Source: Aquisalimonas sp. 2447 (lineage in GTDB: Bacteria; Pseudomonadota; Gammaproteobacteria; Nitrococcales; Aquisalimonadaceae). From it: DNA of 64,000 bases. How positions within the stretch are numbered: the first letter of the stretch is position 1; each line of letters opens with the position of its first letter. The notes beneath the pieces are model-generated. The model saw only the letters and a list, made by a program, of their open reading frames with translations, was not told the origin of the DNA and ran no database searches. The stretch covers positions 3,440,501 to 3,504,500 of the forward strand of contig NZ_CP050695.1 of NCBI RefSeq assembly GCF_012044895.1, read 5' to 3'. The position numbers were made by a program, and so were the translations under genes. Positions 43,838 to 53,152 of this stretch are shown piece by piece.

Positions 43838-45661
43838 TCAGAATCCCCAGACCAGCGGAATCACCAGCACCGCCACCAGCGCGGTCACCAGGTTCAACGG
43901 CAGTCCGATGCGCATGAAATCGGAGAAATGATAACCGCCCGGGCCGTACACCATCAGGTTGGTCTGATAGCCGATGGGCGTGGCAAAGCTCGCCGAAGCA
44001 GCCAGCATGATGGCCACGGCGAAGGGCATGATACTCACCCCCAGGTCCGATGACAGCGCCATGGCAATGGGGAACATCAGCAGCGCCGCCGCGTTGTTGG
44101 TGATCACCGCGGTAAACGCGGCGGTCAGCAGGTAAATGGCCACCAGGTTCACCAGCGGCGCATCACCCGCTGCCTGGATGACGCTGTGGGCCACCACCAG
44201 TGCCACGCCGGTCTGCTCCATGGCCGCCCCCAGACCGAAAGCCGCTGCGATGACCAGCAGCACCGACCAGTCGATGTTGCGCCGGGCATTCTCCACCGTG
44301 CAGCAGCCAGTGAGGAGCATCCCTGCGGCGGCCAGCAGTGCGGCCTCCAGCATGCTGAGCACGCCAATGCCGGCGGTGACCACCATCACGCCCAGCATGG
44401 CCAGGGCCACCGGGGCGCGCTCATGCCGGGGCGGCGAGGAATCCCGGATCTGACTGACCAGGAAGAAGTCGCGACTGTTCCGCTGCTGGTCAACGAAGGC
44501 CTGCTTGGCCTCCAGCAGCAGGGTATCCCCCGGCTGGATGACGATATCGCCGATCTTGCCGCCCAGCCGCACGCCGTTGCGGGCCACGGCGATGACCACC
44601 GCATCGTAGCGGGAGCGGAAGCGGCCGTCGCGAATGGTCTGCCCCACCACCGGGCAACTGCCGGAGACCACCGCCTCGATCATGATGCGCTCGGAGCGGT
44701 GGCCTTCCAGCTTGAACACCTGATCCGTCGCCGGCGTCAGCCCGCGGATCTTCTGCAGTTCCACCACGGATTCCACCACGCCGACGAACACCAGCCGGTC
44801 ACCGCCCTGGAGCTTTTCCTGGGGCGCCACGGCCGGCAGGATGTCGCCGTTGCGGTCGATCTCGGCCAGAAACATGCCCGAGAGATGACGCAGCCCGGCG
44901 CTCTCGATGCTCTTGCCCACCAGCGGACCTTCCGGGTCCACCAGCATTTCCACGCTGTACTCCCGCGGATCGGTGAGGCGCTGCATGGGTGGCTGACGAT
45001 CCGGCAGCAGCCAGCGGGTGGTGAGCATGATGAAGGCAATGCCCACCACTGCGACGGGCAACCCGACCCAGGCCAGGTCGAACATGCGCAGGCCGTGGTC
45101 GGTGCGGTCCACCAGCAGGCCGTTGACCACCAGGTTGGTGCTGGTGCCGATCACCGTGCAGGTGCCGCCCAGAATGGCCGCGTAGCTGAGGGGAATCATG
45201 AGTTTCGAGTTGGACAGACCGAACTTCTGTGCCCACTCGTTCACCGCCGGGATCAGCATGGCCACCACCGGCGTGTTGTTCATGAAGGCGCTCAACACCG
45301 CCACCGGGCTCATGAGCTTGAGCTGCGCATGCCCCAGCGAACGCGGCCGGCCCAGCACCCGTTGCACGATCCAGTGGATGCCACCGGTCTCCTGCAGGCC
45401 GGAGACGACCACGTAGAGGACAGCGACGGTGATCAGGCCCTGATTCGCCAGGCCACCAAAGGCGGCGCGGGCATCCAGCACACCGGTGAGGAGCAGGATG
45501 GTGACACCACCCAGGAACACCATGTCCGCCGCCAGCCGCGTGAACGTGAGTACACCCAGGACGCCCACCACCACGGCAACGGTCAGCCATGCTTCCCAGC
45601 CCAAGACCTGCCCCCCTGTGGTACACCAGGCGCACAACGCGAAAATGGTCGCGGCCACCAA
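43838..45661 (-). CDS. SLC13/DASS-family anion permease with two TrkA-C domains
   Basis: About 607 residues; the start is uncertain (TTG 45661 or GTG 45658, no good ribosome site). Membrane halves flank two RCK-C (TrkA-C) domains at roughly residues 210-300 and 310-395 (SVEMLVDPEGPLVGKSIESA, AVVIAVARNGVRLGGKIGDI). The paired substrate motifs are VLSAFMNNTPVVAMLIPAVN and AAFTAVITNNAAALLMFPIA. Such SLC13 proteins move sulfate or dicarboxylates with sodium. Its place 77 bases upstream of sat-cysC favours sulfate. Confidence 0.85.
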   Translation of the reverse strand: MVAATIFALCAWCTTGGQVLGWEAWLTVAVVVGVLGVLTFTRLAADMVFLGGVTILLLTGVLDARAAFGGLANQGLITVAVLYVVVSGLQETGGIHWIVQRVLGRPRSLGHAQLKLMSPVAVLSAFMNNTPVVAMLIPAVNEWAQKFGLSNSKLMIPLSYAAILGGTCTVIGTSTNLVVNGLLVDRTDHGLRMFDLAWVGLPVAVVGIAFIMLTTRWLLPDRQPPMQRLTDPREYSVEMLVDPEGPLVGKSIESAGLRHLSGMFLAEIDRNGDILPAVAPQEKLQGGDRLVFVGVVESVVELQKIRGLTPATDQVFKLEGHRSERIMIEAVVSGSCPVVGQTIRDGRFRSRYDAVVIAVARNGVRLGGKIGDIVIQPGDTLLLEAKQAFVDQQRNSRDFFLVSQIRDSSPPRHERAPVALAMLGVMVVTAGIGVLSMLEAALLAAAGMLLTGCCTVENARRNIDWSVLLVIAAAFGLGAAMEQTGVALVVAHSVIQAAGDAPLVNLVAIYLLTAAFTAVITNNAAALLMFPIAMALSSDLGVSIMPFAVAIMLAASASFATPIGYQTNLMVYGPGGYHFSDFMRIGLPLNLVTALVAVLVIPLVWGF

Positions 45662-45819
45662 TGCGATCGGTGGCCGCGGAAAGCTGCGACTGTACCCGCC
45701 GGCGCTTAGACGAAAAAGGAATCTTTTGTCATACGTTCAGGCGCAAACGGAATACCCGGCAACGCCTTGCAAACCCCGTGGACTGGCCACTGCGTCGCTA
45801 GGCCGGCAGCGACAGCGAA

Positions 45820-47169
45820 TCATTGAATCGGCATTTCCCGCACGCTGGCACCGCGGCCGATGGCGTAGTAGGTAAAGCCGCCATCCACCATCCGGCGCGG
45901 GTCGTAGACATTGCGGCCATCCACCAGCACGGGCTGCTTCAGGGTGTTGCGGATCCGGTCGAAATCCGGGCTGCGGAACTGTTGCCACTCGGTGCACAGG
46001 ACCAGGGCATCCGCCCCTTCCAACGCCTCGTAAGGACGTTCGCACAGAACCAGATCGGCGCGCTCGCCGTAGATGTGCCGGGTCTCGTCCATGGCCTCCG
46101 GGTCGTAGGCGCGCACCTGGGCGCCCGCCTGCCACAGCGCCTCCATCAGCGTGCGACTCGGGGCATCACGCATGTCGTCGGTATTGGGCTTGAACGCGAG
46201 CCCCCACAGGGCAATGGTGCGCCCGGCGAGATGGCCGTGAAAGTGTTCGTTCAGACGCTGGAAAAGCACCTGCTTCTGGCGGGCGTTCACCGCCTCCACC
46301 GCATCCAGGATCATGGGCTGGTAGTCCACGTCCCGGGCGGTGTGGGCCAGGGCCTTGACGTCCTTGGGGAAGCAGGAACCGCCGTAGCCGCAACCCGGAT
46401 AGATGAAATGGTAGCCGATACGCGGGTCGGAACCGATGCCGTGGCGCACGGATTCGATGTCGGCTCCAAGGCGCTCCGCGAGCCCGGCCAGCTCGTTCAT
46501 GAAGCTGATCTTGGTCGCCAGCATGGCGTTGGCGGCGTACTTGGTGAGCTCCGCCGAGCGCACATCCATGACCAGCACCTTCTCCTGCTTGCGCCCGAAG
46601 GGCGCGTAGAGGTCGCGCATGATTTCGGTGGCGCGACGGTCGTCACTGCCCACGATCACCCGGTCCGGCTTCATGAAATCGCTGATGGCTGCCCCTTCCT
46701 TGAGGAACTCGGGGTTGGACACCACCGCAAAGGGCACATCCATGCCGCGCTCGGCCAGGGCGGCAACCAGGGTCTCCCGGACCCGGTCAGCGGTGCCCAC
46801 CGGCACGGTGGACTTGTCCACGATCACCCGGTAGGCGCTCATGTGCTCGCCAATGCTCCGGGCCACCTGCAGCACGTACTTGAGATCGGCTGACCCGTCC
46901 TCGTCCGAGGGGGTGCCCACGGCAATGAACTGCAGAAGCCCATGATCCACGGCCTCAGCCACGTCGGTGGTAAAGCGCAGCCGACCGGCCTGACGGTTGG
47001 CGGCAATCATGTCCTCGAGGCCCGGCTCGTAGATGGGCACCTCGCCGCGGTTCAACTGCGCCACGCGCTCGGCGTTGATGTCGACGCAGAGGACGTCGTT
47101 GCCCGTCTCCGCCAGGCAGGTCCCGGTAACCAGGCCGACGTAGCCGCTGCCGTAGATGGTGACTTTCAT
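45820..47169 (-). CDS. ugd: UDP-glucose 6-dehydrogenase
   Basis: 449 residues. The Rossmann motif is [20 protein letters not shown], the middle domain has [20 protein letters not shown], and the catalytic cysteine lies in [16 protein letters not shown]. The C-terminal domain begins [20 protein letters not shown]. It oxidises UDP-glucose to UDP-glucuronate. It sits 24 bases downstream of the epimerase gene that uses its product. Confidence 0.95.
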   Translation of the reverse strand: MKVTIYGSGYVGLVTGTCLAETGNDVLCVDINAERVAQLNRGEVPIYEPGLEDMIAANRQAGRLRFTTDVAEAVDHGLLQFIAVGTPSDEDGSADLKYVLQVARSIGEHMSAYRVIVDKSTVPVGTADRVRETLVAALAERGMDVPFAVVSNPEFLKEGAAISDFMKPDRVIVGSDDRRATEIMRDLYAPFGRKQEKVLVMDVRSAELTKYAANAMLATKISFMNELAGLAERLGADIESVRHGIGSDPRIGYHFIYPGCGYGGSCFPKDVKALAHTARDVDYQPMILDAVEAVNARQKQVLFQRLNEHFHGHLAGRTIALWGLAFKPNTDDMRDAPSRTLMEALWQAGAQVRAYDPEAMDETRHIYGERADLVLCERPYEALEGADALVLCTEWQQFRSPDFDRIRNTLKQPVLVDGRNVYDPRRMVDGGFTYYAIGRGASVREMPIQ

Positions 47170-47193
47170 GGTTCTGCAATCCCTTCAGAGTAT

Positions 47194-48201
47194 TCAGATA
47201 TTGTAATAATCGCGGTACCAGTCCACGAAACGACGCACGCCCTCTTCCACCGGCGTATCCGGGCGATAGCCCACCTCCCTCACCAGGTCCTCGGCGTCCG
47301 CCCAGGTATCGGGCACATCACCCTGTTGCATGGGCAGCATGCGCTTGTCCGCCTCGCGGCCCAGGCACTCTTCCAGCACATGGATGTAGTGCATGAGCTC
47401 GATGGGCCGGTTGTTGCCGATGTTGTAGAGCCGGTAAGGCGCCGCGCTGGTGGCCGGATCGGGCGCATCGCCGGACCATTCGGGATCCGGCGTGGCCACG
47501 TGATCCATGGAGCGCATCACGCCCTGGGCGATATCGTCCACGAAGGTGAAATCGCGGCGGTGGTTCCCGTAATTGAAGACGTCGATGGGCTCACCGTTGA
47601 GGATGGCCCGGGTGAACAGGAACAGGGCCATATCCGGGCGCCCCCAGGGGCCGTACACGGTGAAGAACCGCAGCCCCGTCACCGGCAGCCGGTAGAGGTG
47701 GGCATAGGTATGCGCCATGAGCTCGTTGGCCTTCTTGGTGGCCGCGTACATGGACAGCGGGTGGTCGACGTTCTGGTGCACCGAGAAGGGCATGGCGGTG
47801 TTGGCGCCGTACACGGAGCTGGTGGAGGCGTAGACCAGGTGCTCCACACCGGCGTGGCGGCAGCCCTCGAGGATGTTCATGAACCCCACCACGTTGCTGT
47901 CAACGTAGGCATGGGGATTCTCGATGGAGTAGCGCACGCCGGCCTGGGCCGCCAGGTGAATCACCCGGTGGAAACCGCTGTGCCGGAACAGCGCCATCAT
48001 GCCGGCCTGATCGGCCACATCCAGGCGCACGAAGCGGAACCGGTCCCAGTCGCGCAGGCGCGCCAGGCGTGCTTCCTTGAGGGTGACGTCGTAGTAATCG
48101 TTGAGATTATCCAGCCCGACGACGGTGTCTCCGCGCTGGAGCAGGAGTTGTGCGACGTGGGAGCCGATGAACCCGGCGGCGCCGGTGACCAGTACCTTCA
48201 T
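47194..48201 (-). CDS. NAD-dependent epimerase, probable UDP-glucuronate 4-epimerase
   Basis: 335 residues from ATG 48201, with AGGGA at 9 bases (ATG 48210 is also in frame). The extended SDR signature is complete: [39 protein letters not shown] and the catalytic [10 protein letters not shown]. The blocks [16 protein letters not shown] and [20 protein letters not shown] are those of the UDP-glucuronate epimerase (CapI/WbpP-like) group. Directly upstream of ugd, suggesting production of UDP-galacturonate for surface polysaccharide. Confidence 0.9.
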   Translation of the reverse strand: MKVLVTGAAGFIGSHVAQLLLQRGDTVVGLDNLNDYYDVTLKEARLARLRDWDRFRFVRLDVADQAGMMALFRHSGFHRVIHLAAQAGVRYSIENPHAYVDSNVVGFMNILEGCRHAGVEHLVYASTSSVYGANTAMPFSVHQNVDHPLSMYAATKKANELMAHTYAHLYRLPVTGLRFFTVYGPWGRPDMALFLFTRAILNGEPIDVFNYGNHRRDFTFVDDIAQGVMRSMDHVATPDPEWSGDAPDPATSAAPYRLYNIGNNRPIELMHYIHVLEECLGREADKRMLPMQQGDVPDTWADAEDLVREVGYRPDTPVEEGVRRFVDWYRDYYNI

Positions 48202-48313
48202 GGATGCCATTCCCTGCCCCGACCACGGAGAACCACCCGGCCATGAACACTTGGCCGGGTGGACTCTGCGTATGGTACCGGGACGGCCCTGATTCAGCTA
48301 CCGTTTCCGGGGC

Positions 48314-50050
48314 TCAGAACAGGCCCACCACCTGCTCGTTCTCGTCGATGTCAATGTGCGCCGCGGCGGGATCGCTGCCCAGCCCGGGCATGGTGCGAAC
48401 GTCCCCGCACAGGGCATAGACGAACCCGGCGCCGGCGGACAGCCGTACCTCCTTCACCGGCAGGGTCCAGCCGGTGGGTGCGCCCTGCAGGGACGGGTCC
48501 GCCGACAGGGACAGATGGGTCTTGGCGATGCACACGGGCAGTTCACCGTATCCCTGGTACTGGTAGGCGTCGATCTGACGCCGGGCCTCGTTACTGAACA
48601 CCACGCCGTCGGCGCCGTAGATGTGGGTGGCGATGCGCTTGATCTTGTCATCCAGGGCCATGTCGTCGGGGTAGAGGAAGCGGAACTCGCCCGGGTCCTC
48701 CGCCGCCTCGGCCACGGCCTCGGCCAGCTCGGCGGCGCCGGAGCCGCCATCGCGGACATGGGTGCACAGCGCCACCCGCGCCCCTGCCCCTTCGGCCACG
48801 TCACGAATGGCGGCATGCTCCGAGGCGAAATCCGACGGGAAGACATTGATCGCCACCACCGGGGAGATTCCGTGGGCACGGATATTGGCGATCTGGCGCC
48901 GCAGGTTGTCCGCCCCGGCGTAGACGTCGTCCGGATTCTCGGCGGTCATGGCCTCCGGCAGCGGTCGCCCCGGCACCACGTTGAAGCGCCCGGAGTGGAA
49001 CTTGAGCCCACGCACGGTGGCCACCAGCACGGCGGCATCCGGCTCCATGCCAGACGCCCGGCACTTGATGTTGAAGAACCGCTCGGCACCCATGTCGGCG
49101 CCGAAACCTGCCTCGGTGACCAGGAAATCGCTGGTGCGCAACGCGATCCGGTCGGCGACGATGGAGGAGTTGCCGTGGGCAATATTGCCGAACGGACCGG
49201 CGTGCATCAGCGCCGGGGTGTGTTCCAGGGTCTGCAGTAGATTGGGCTTGAGGGCATCGCGCAACAGCACCGTCATGGCACCGGCGGCACCGATATCCTC
49301 CGCCGTCACCGGCTGATTGCTACGGGTGTAGCCCACCACGATCCGCCCCAGGCGCTGGCGCAGATCACTGATGGAGTGCGCGAGCGCCAGGATCGCCATC
49401 ACCTCGGAGGCGGCACTGATCTCGAACCCTGTCTGCCTGGTGAAACCGTCCCCCTGGGCACCGAGACCGATGACCATGTTGCGCAGGGAGCGGTCGTTGA
49501 TGTCCATGGACCGCTTCCAGGTGATGCGCTGGGGATCCAGATCCACACCCCGGCGATGGTGCAGGTGGTTGTCGATCATGGCCGCCAGCAGGTTGTGCGC
49601 CGCCGCCACGGCGTGAATGTCCCCGGTGAGGTGGAGGTTGATGCGCTCCATGGGGATCACCTGACTGTAGCCGCCGCCAGCGGCGCCACCCTTGATGCCC
49701 AGAGTCGGGCCCATGGATGGCTGCCGCAATGCGACCGAGGCTGTGCGCCCCACGTGGTGGAACGCCTGGGCGAGCCCGATGGAGGTGGTGGTCTTGCCCT
49801 CGCCCAGCGGCGTGGGCGTAATCGCCGAAACCACCACGTACTTGCCGCGGGGCCGGTCCGCCAGGGCATGGATGGCGGCCAGATCGATCTTGGCCACATC
49901 GAAACCGTACGGCTCCACGTGATCCGGATCCAGCCCCATGCGGGCCGCGATCTCGGCGATGGGTCGGCGCGGCGTATGCCGTGCGATCTCCAGGTTGCTC
50001 GGCGGCACGTCCGCCACTGCCGCTTCCACCTCTTTCACGCTCGTTGCCAT
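48314..50050 (-). CDS. fhs: Formate-tetrahydrofolate ligase
   Basis: 578 residues from ATG 50050, with GGGGAGG upstream. The ATP site is SAITPTPLGEGKTTTSIGLA, and the folate region includes SMGPTLGIKGGAAGGGYSQV and INLHLTGDIHAVAAAHNLLA. The C-terminus reads LPVCIAKTHLSLSADPSLQG. It activates formate to 10-formyl-THF. It is divergent from a GlxA-type regulator; such regulators control glycine-betaine breakdown, which releases C1 units, so a link is conceivable but unproven. Confidence 0.95.
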   Translation of the reverse strand: MATSVKEVEAAVADVPPSNLEIARHTPRRPIAEIAARMGLDPDHVEPYGFDVAKIDLAAIHALADRPRGKYVVVSAITPTPLGEGKTTTSIGLAQAFHHVGRTASVALRQPSMGPTLGIKGGAAGGGYSQVIPMERINLHLTGDIHAVAAAHNLLAAMIDNHLHHRRGVDLDPQRITWKRSMDINDRSLRNMVIGLGAQGDGFTRQTGFEISAASEVMAILALAHSISDLRQRLGRIVVGYTRSNQPVTAEDIGAAGAMTVLLRDALKPNLLQTLEHTPALMHAGPFGNIAHGNSSIVADRIALRTSDFLVTEAGFGADMGAERFFNIKCRASGMEPDAAVLVATVRGLKFHSGRFNVVPGRPLPEAMTAENPDDVYAGADNLRRQIANIRAHGISPVVAINVFPSDFASEHAAIRDVAEGAGARVALCTHVRDGGSGAAELAEAVAEAAEDPGEFRFLYPDDMALDDKIKRIATHIYGADGVVFSNEARRQIDAYQYQGYGELPVCIAKTHLSLSADPSLQGAPTGWTLPVKEVRLSAGAGFVYALCGDVRTMPGLGSDPAAAHIDIDENEQVVGLF

Positions 50051-50126
50051 GTTTCCTCCCCCTCGGGCGTCGTCTGTCATGCCACTGAGGCTGAATTATT
50101 CCGCGGCTTCGGCCGTCACGATTGCC

Positions 50127-50151
50127 CGCAAACGCCTTACGTGGGTTTGCG
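50127..50151. promoter_or_regulatory. Inverted repeat between fhs and the GlxA-type regulator
   Basis: CGCAAAC (50127-50133) and GTTTGCG (50145-50151) form a perfect seven-base palindrome with an 11-base centre, about 77 bases upstream of fhs. It could be an operator in the divergent promoter region. Confidence 0.35.
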
Positions 50152-50355
50152 AGCGACAAACCGGCGCAATTACAGTGGTTTCCGCAACATCGAATCACCG
50201 GATTTTACGGCCGGGAGGCGCCGCGACGACAGGCAATGACGTAGATGGAACAGTGTTAACCAAGTCGCAAAGTGAAAAATAGCGAGCGTTACCAGAAAAC
50301 CAATTGGACCGGGCAAGTGTCCAACCAGTAAACGCATCGATCGGAGGAGAAGACG

Positions 50356-51459
50356 ATGCCGCAGCAAGGCGCGCCGAGCACCCGCCCCAGAAAAGTCGGC
50401 TTCCTGCTGGTCCCCGGCTTTTCCAACATGGCCTTCACCTCCGCACTGGAGCCATTGCGCATGGCCAACCAGCTGACGGAGCGAACGCTGTATGAATGGT
50501 CAATGGTGAGCCGGGATGGCGGCCCCGTGCGTGCCAGCAACGGGCTCTCGGTGAGCGCCGACTACGCAATGCAGACGGCACCGGAGCTGGACCTGGTCAT
50601 CGTCTGCAGCGGCATTGACGTTCAGACCCACCTGGACCGGGACGTGCTCACCTGGATCAACCGCCTGGCGAGTCGCCACGTGGCGCTGGGCTCGGTCTGT
50701 ACCGGCGGGTACATTCTCGCGCGGGCCGGTGTACTCAACGGCTACCGCTGCACCCTGCACTGGGAGCACATCTCCAGCATCCACGAGGCGTTACTGTTCC
50801 CCCAGGTGGAGTTTTCCTCCGAGCTGTTCGTGCTGGACCGGGATCGCTACACCTGCTCCGGCGGCGTCGCCCCCATGGACATGATGCTCACCCTGATCGC
50901 CCGCGAGCATGGCGCGGATCTCGCCGAGAACATCGCCGAGGAATACCTGCATGAGCGTATTCGCGATTTCAGCGAGCGCCAGCGCACGCCACTCAAGGTG
51001 CGGCTGGGCACCAGTCAGCCCAAGCTTGTGGAGGTGGTGACACTGATGGAGGCGAACCTGCACGAGCCGCTGACCCTGGACGAACTGGCGTCTCATGCCC
51101 GCCTCTCCCGGCGCCAGCTCGAGCGGTTGTTCCAGCGACACCTGGGCTGTGCACCCACGCGTTACTACATGGATTTGAGACTGGCGCGGGCCAGGCAATT
51201 GCTGCTGCAGACGGAAATGCCCATCACCGACATTGCGCTGGCCTGCGGCTTTGTATCGCCGCCGCACTTCACCAAGTGCTACCACGAGCGTCAGGGGCGC
51301 TCACCGTCCCAGGAGCGGCGGCTCCGGCGGCAGCGGCTGCTGGCGGGTGAGCCGGGACCAGCCCCGGCAACGTCGCAGGCTGCGCACATGGGGCAGGTGG
51401 GCCCGGCAGAGGGCGAGCCGGCGGATGGCGCCATCTGTCGCCTGGATCAGGTGGAGTAA
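50356..51459 (+). CDS. GlxA-family AraC-type transcriptional regulator
   Basis: 367 residues; GGAGG lies 9 bases before ATG 50356. The N-terminal ~190 residues are a DJ-1/PfpI (GATase1-like) domain: VGFLLVPGFSNMAFTSALEP, with a cysteine in LGSVCTGGYILARAG. The C-terminal AraC pair of helix-turn-helices covers about 225-325 (LTLDELASHARLSRRQLERL, ITDIALACGFVSPPHFTKCY). Length and layout match GbdR-type regulators of betaine and dimethylglycine catabolism, but the target genes are not visible. Divergent from fhs. Confidence 0.85.
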   Translation: MPQQGAPSTRPRKVGFLLVPGFSNMAFTSALEPLRMANQLTERTLYEWSMVSRDGGPVRASNGLSVSADYAMQTAPELDLVIVCSGIDVQTHLDRDVLTWINRLASRHVALGSVCTGGYILARAGVLNGYRCTLHWEHISSIHEALLFPQVEFSSELFVLDRDRYTCSGGVAPMDMMLTLIAREHGADLAENIAEEYLHERIRDFSERQRTPLKVRLGTSQPKLVEVVTLMEANLHEPLTLDELASHARLSRRQLERLFQRHLGCAPTRYYMDLRLARARQLLLQTEMPITDIALACGFVSPPHFTKCYHERQGRSPSQERRLRRQRLLAGEPGPAPATSQAAHMGQVGPAEGEPADGAICRLDQVE

Positions 51460-51507
51460 AAAAGGGCCCCTGACGGGGCCCTTTCTCTGTTGGCTGGGGG
51501 ACCAGGA
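51458..51507. repeat. Left copy of a 50-bp direct repeat (terminator plus tRNA-Gln 3' end)
   Basis: Fifty bases identical to 51751-51800: a terminator hairpin (AAAGGGCCCC TGAC GGGGCCCTTT) followed by TGGCTGGGGGACCAGGA, which is the last 17 bases of the tRNA-Gln gene read on the opposite strand. It overlaps the stop codon of the GlxA-type gene and can serve as its terminator. Confidence 0.85.
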
Positions 51508-51599
51508 GATGCGGGGTCCATCCGTGGACCCCGGCACAGCCTGCATCGAACAATCAAAATCACTCCCTGCCCAACCAGACGTCTCTGGCACAAGCCACT

Positions 51600-51691
51600 G
51601 TAGGGTGGACCTTCAGGTCCACCGTTCATGCCTTGATGAGCCGCCTTGGCTTGCATGTCGAGGGAAGGTGGACCTGAAGGTCCACCCTACG
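51600..51691. repeat. Family-A REPIN
   Basis: Arms at 51600-51624 (GTAGGGTGGACCTTCAGGTC) and its inverse at 51667-51691. The spacer has the conserved core GAGCCGCCTTGGCTTGCATG. Confidence 0.88.
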
Positions 51692-51750
51692 CGCGCATCC
51701 CGGCCAGACCTCTCTGGCATAAGCTGCGAATAAAGTCCCCCAGGGCAACA

Positions 51751-51779
51751 AAAAAAGGGCCCCTGACGGGGCCCTTTCT
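51751..51779 (-). terminator. Terminator of the tRNA-Gln (and rplM-rpsI) transcript
   Basis: On the minus strand AAAGGGCCCC, GTCA, GGGGCCCTTTTTTT: a ten-pair stem with a seven-T tail, five bases past the tRNA CCA end. Confidence 0.8.
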
Positions 51780-51800
51780 CTGTTGGCTGGGGGACCAGGA
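51751..51800. repeat. Right copy of the 50-bp direct repeat
   Basis: Identical to 51458-51507; its right 17 bases are the 3' end of the intact tRNA-Gln gene and the left part is that tRNA's terminator on the minus strand (stem GGGGCCC/GGGCCCC followed there by T residues). Confidence 0.85.
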
Positions 51801-51857
51801 TTCGAACCTGGGTTGACGGAGTCAGAGTCCGTAGTCCTACCGCTAGACGATCCCCCA
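51784..51857 (-). tRNA. tRNA-Gln (anticodon CTG)
   Basis: 74 bases on the minus strand. The acceptor arm starts TGGGGGA, the D-arm has CTAGCGGTAGGAC, the anticodon loop is CTCTGAC (anticodon CTG, reading CAG) with stem ACGGA/TCCGT, and the T-arm is CAGGTTCGAATCCTG. The gene ends with encoded CCA. It lies 15 bases after the rpsI stop on the same strand, so it may be processed from the ribosomal-protein transcript. Confidence 0.95.
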
Positions 51858-51872
51858 ATAACCGGGTGCGCG

Positions 51873-52265
51873 TTAGCGCTTGCTGTACTGGGTGGCGCGG
51901 CGGGCCTTGTGCAGGCCGATCTTCTTGCGCTCCACCATGCGGCTGTCACGCGTAACAAAGCCGGCACGGCGCAACGGCGTACGCCACTCTTCGTCGTACT
52001 GGATCAGCGCGCGGGTCAGACCGTGACGCACGGCGCCGGCCTGTCCACTGCCACCACCGCCCGCGACGGTAACATTGACGTCGAACCGATCCAAGGCGTC
52101 CACCAGCTCCAGGGGCTGGCGCACCACCATCTGGGCGGTCTCGCGGCCGAAGTACTCTTCCAGCGAACGCCCGTTGACGCGAATGTCACCGCTGCCCCGA
52201 CGCAGGAACACCCTTGCGCGGGAGGTCTTGCGGCGACCGGTTCCGTAATACTGCTCTTCTGCCAT
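51873..52265 (-). CDS. rpsI: 30S ribosomal protein S9
   Basis: 130 residues, normal length. It starts [19 protein letters not shown], contains [20 protein letters not shown], and ends with the basic tail [17 protein letters not shown] that reaches the P-site tRNA. It is cotranscribed with rplM 36 bases upstream, the universal rplM-rpsI pair. Confidence 0.97.
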   Translation of the reverse strand: MAEEQYYGTGRRKTSRARVFLRRGSGDIRVNGRSLEEYFGRETAQMVVRQPLELVDALDRFDVNVTVAGGGGSGQAGAVRHGLTRALIQYDEEWRTPLRRAGFVTRDSRMVERKKIGLHKARRATQYSKR

Positions 52266-52301
52266 TGCTGATTCCGTCCGAACGTTGTTTCGCGGGCTCG
52301 C

Positions 52302-52730
52302 TTAGAGCTCCAGCGGCTTGGGCTGCTGCGCGTGGTGCCGATGCTCGGCGCCGGCGTAGACCTTGAGCTTCCTGGCCATGGCGCGGCCAAGGCGGTTGCG
52401 CGGCAGCATGCCCTTCACCGCCAGCTCCACCACCGATTCCGGCTTCTCGGCATGCTGCTTTTCAAACGTCTTCGACCGCAGATGTCCCGGAAAACCGGTA
52501 TGACGGTAGTACATCTTGTCCGTCGACTTGTTGCCGGTGACGCGCACCTTGTCTGCGTTGACAACGACGACATAGTCGCCGGTGTCCACGTGCGGCGTAT
52601 ATTCCGGCTTGTGCTTGCCGCGCAGGCGCCGTGCCACTTCGGTGGCCAGGCGGCCGAGGGTCTTGCCATCGGCATCCACGACAAACCAGTCGCGTTCAAC
52701 TTCAGCCGGTTTCGCGCTAAAGGTCTTCAT
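52302..52730 (-). CDS. rplM: 50S ribosomal protein L13
   Basis: 142 residues from ATG 52730. It starts [20 protein letters not shown], contains [20 protein letters not shown] and [19 protein letters not shown]-type signature near residue 105, all standard for L13. First gene of rplM-rpsI; a possible S9/L13 autogenous leader is not evident. Confidence 0.97.
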   Translation of the reverse strand: MKTFSAKPAEVERDWFVVDADGKTLGRLATEVARRLRGKHKPEYTPHVDTGDYVVVVNADKVRVTGNKSTDKMYYRHTGFPGHLRSKTFEKQHAEKPESVVELAVKGMLPRNRLGRAMARKLKVYAGAEHRHHAQQPKPLEL

Positions 52731-52832
52731 GCACACTCACTCCGAGCGCCGTCGTCCTGATTAAGAAGGGCGCAGATAGTAACCAAATCCCCGGCGCGGT
52801 TCAAGCGACAGCGGGGGCTTTATTCCGGGCGA

Positions 52833-53147
52833 TCACCCGTCGATCAACAACCGCTGTACCGGCGTACCGGACTGCAGGTGCTGCTCGATGATGTCGTCCA
52901 GATCTTCGTTGTCCACCCAGGTGTACCAGGTGGCCTCGGGGTAAACCACCAGCACGGGCCCCTCGGCGCAGCGGCCGAGGCAGCCGGAGCTGCTCACACG
53001 CACCCGCCCGGGGCCGTTCTCGCCGAGCGCCTTGATCCTGTCCTTGAGATAGGCCCTGGCGTCATCCGCCACACCGTTGTTACAGCAGGCGATGTTGTCC
53101 TCGCGACGGTTTGTGCAGACGAACACATGGCGCTGGTAGTAACTCAT
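52833..53147 (-). CDS. Thioredoxin-like [2Fe-2S] ferredoxin
   Basis: 104 residues from ATG 53147 (a TTG at 53156 overlaps the speD stop). Four cysteines in the Shethna-type spacing hold the cluster: HVFVCTNRREDN, the CC pair in IACCNNGV, and SSGCLGRCAEGPVLVVYPEA. These small proteins are soluble electron carriers of unknown partner. It is adjacent to and probably cotranscribed with speD. Confidence 0.85.
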   Translation of the reverse strand: MSYYQRHVFVCTNRREDNIACCNNGVADDARAYLKDRIKALGENGPGRVRVSSSGCLGRCAEGPVLVVYPEATWYTWVDNEDLDDIIEQHLQSGTPVQRLLIDG

Positions 53148-53152
53148 GACGG

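Larger units (their letters stand above)
51460..51783. other. Intergenic region bounded by a tRNA-derived direct repeat
   Basis: About 320 bases holding the left 50-bp repeat, an unassigned stretch 51508-51598 with CCGTGGACCCCGG-type symmetry, a family-A REPIN (51600-51691), and the right 50-bp repeat. No gene. Confidence 0.7.

Noticed and set aside
42063-43931. 622-codon + strand open frame
   Set aside because: Antisense shadow of the sat-cysC fusion.
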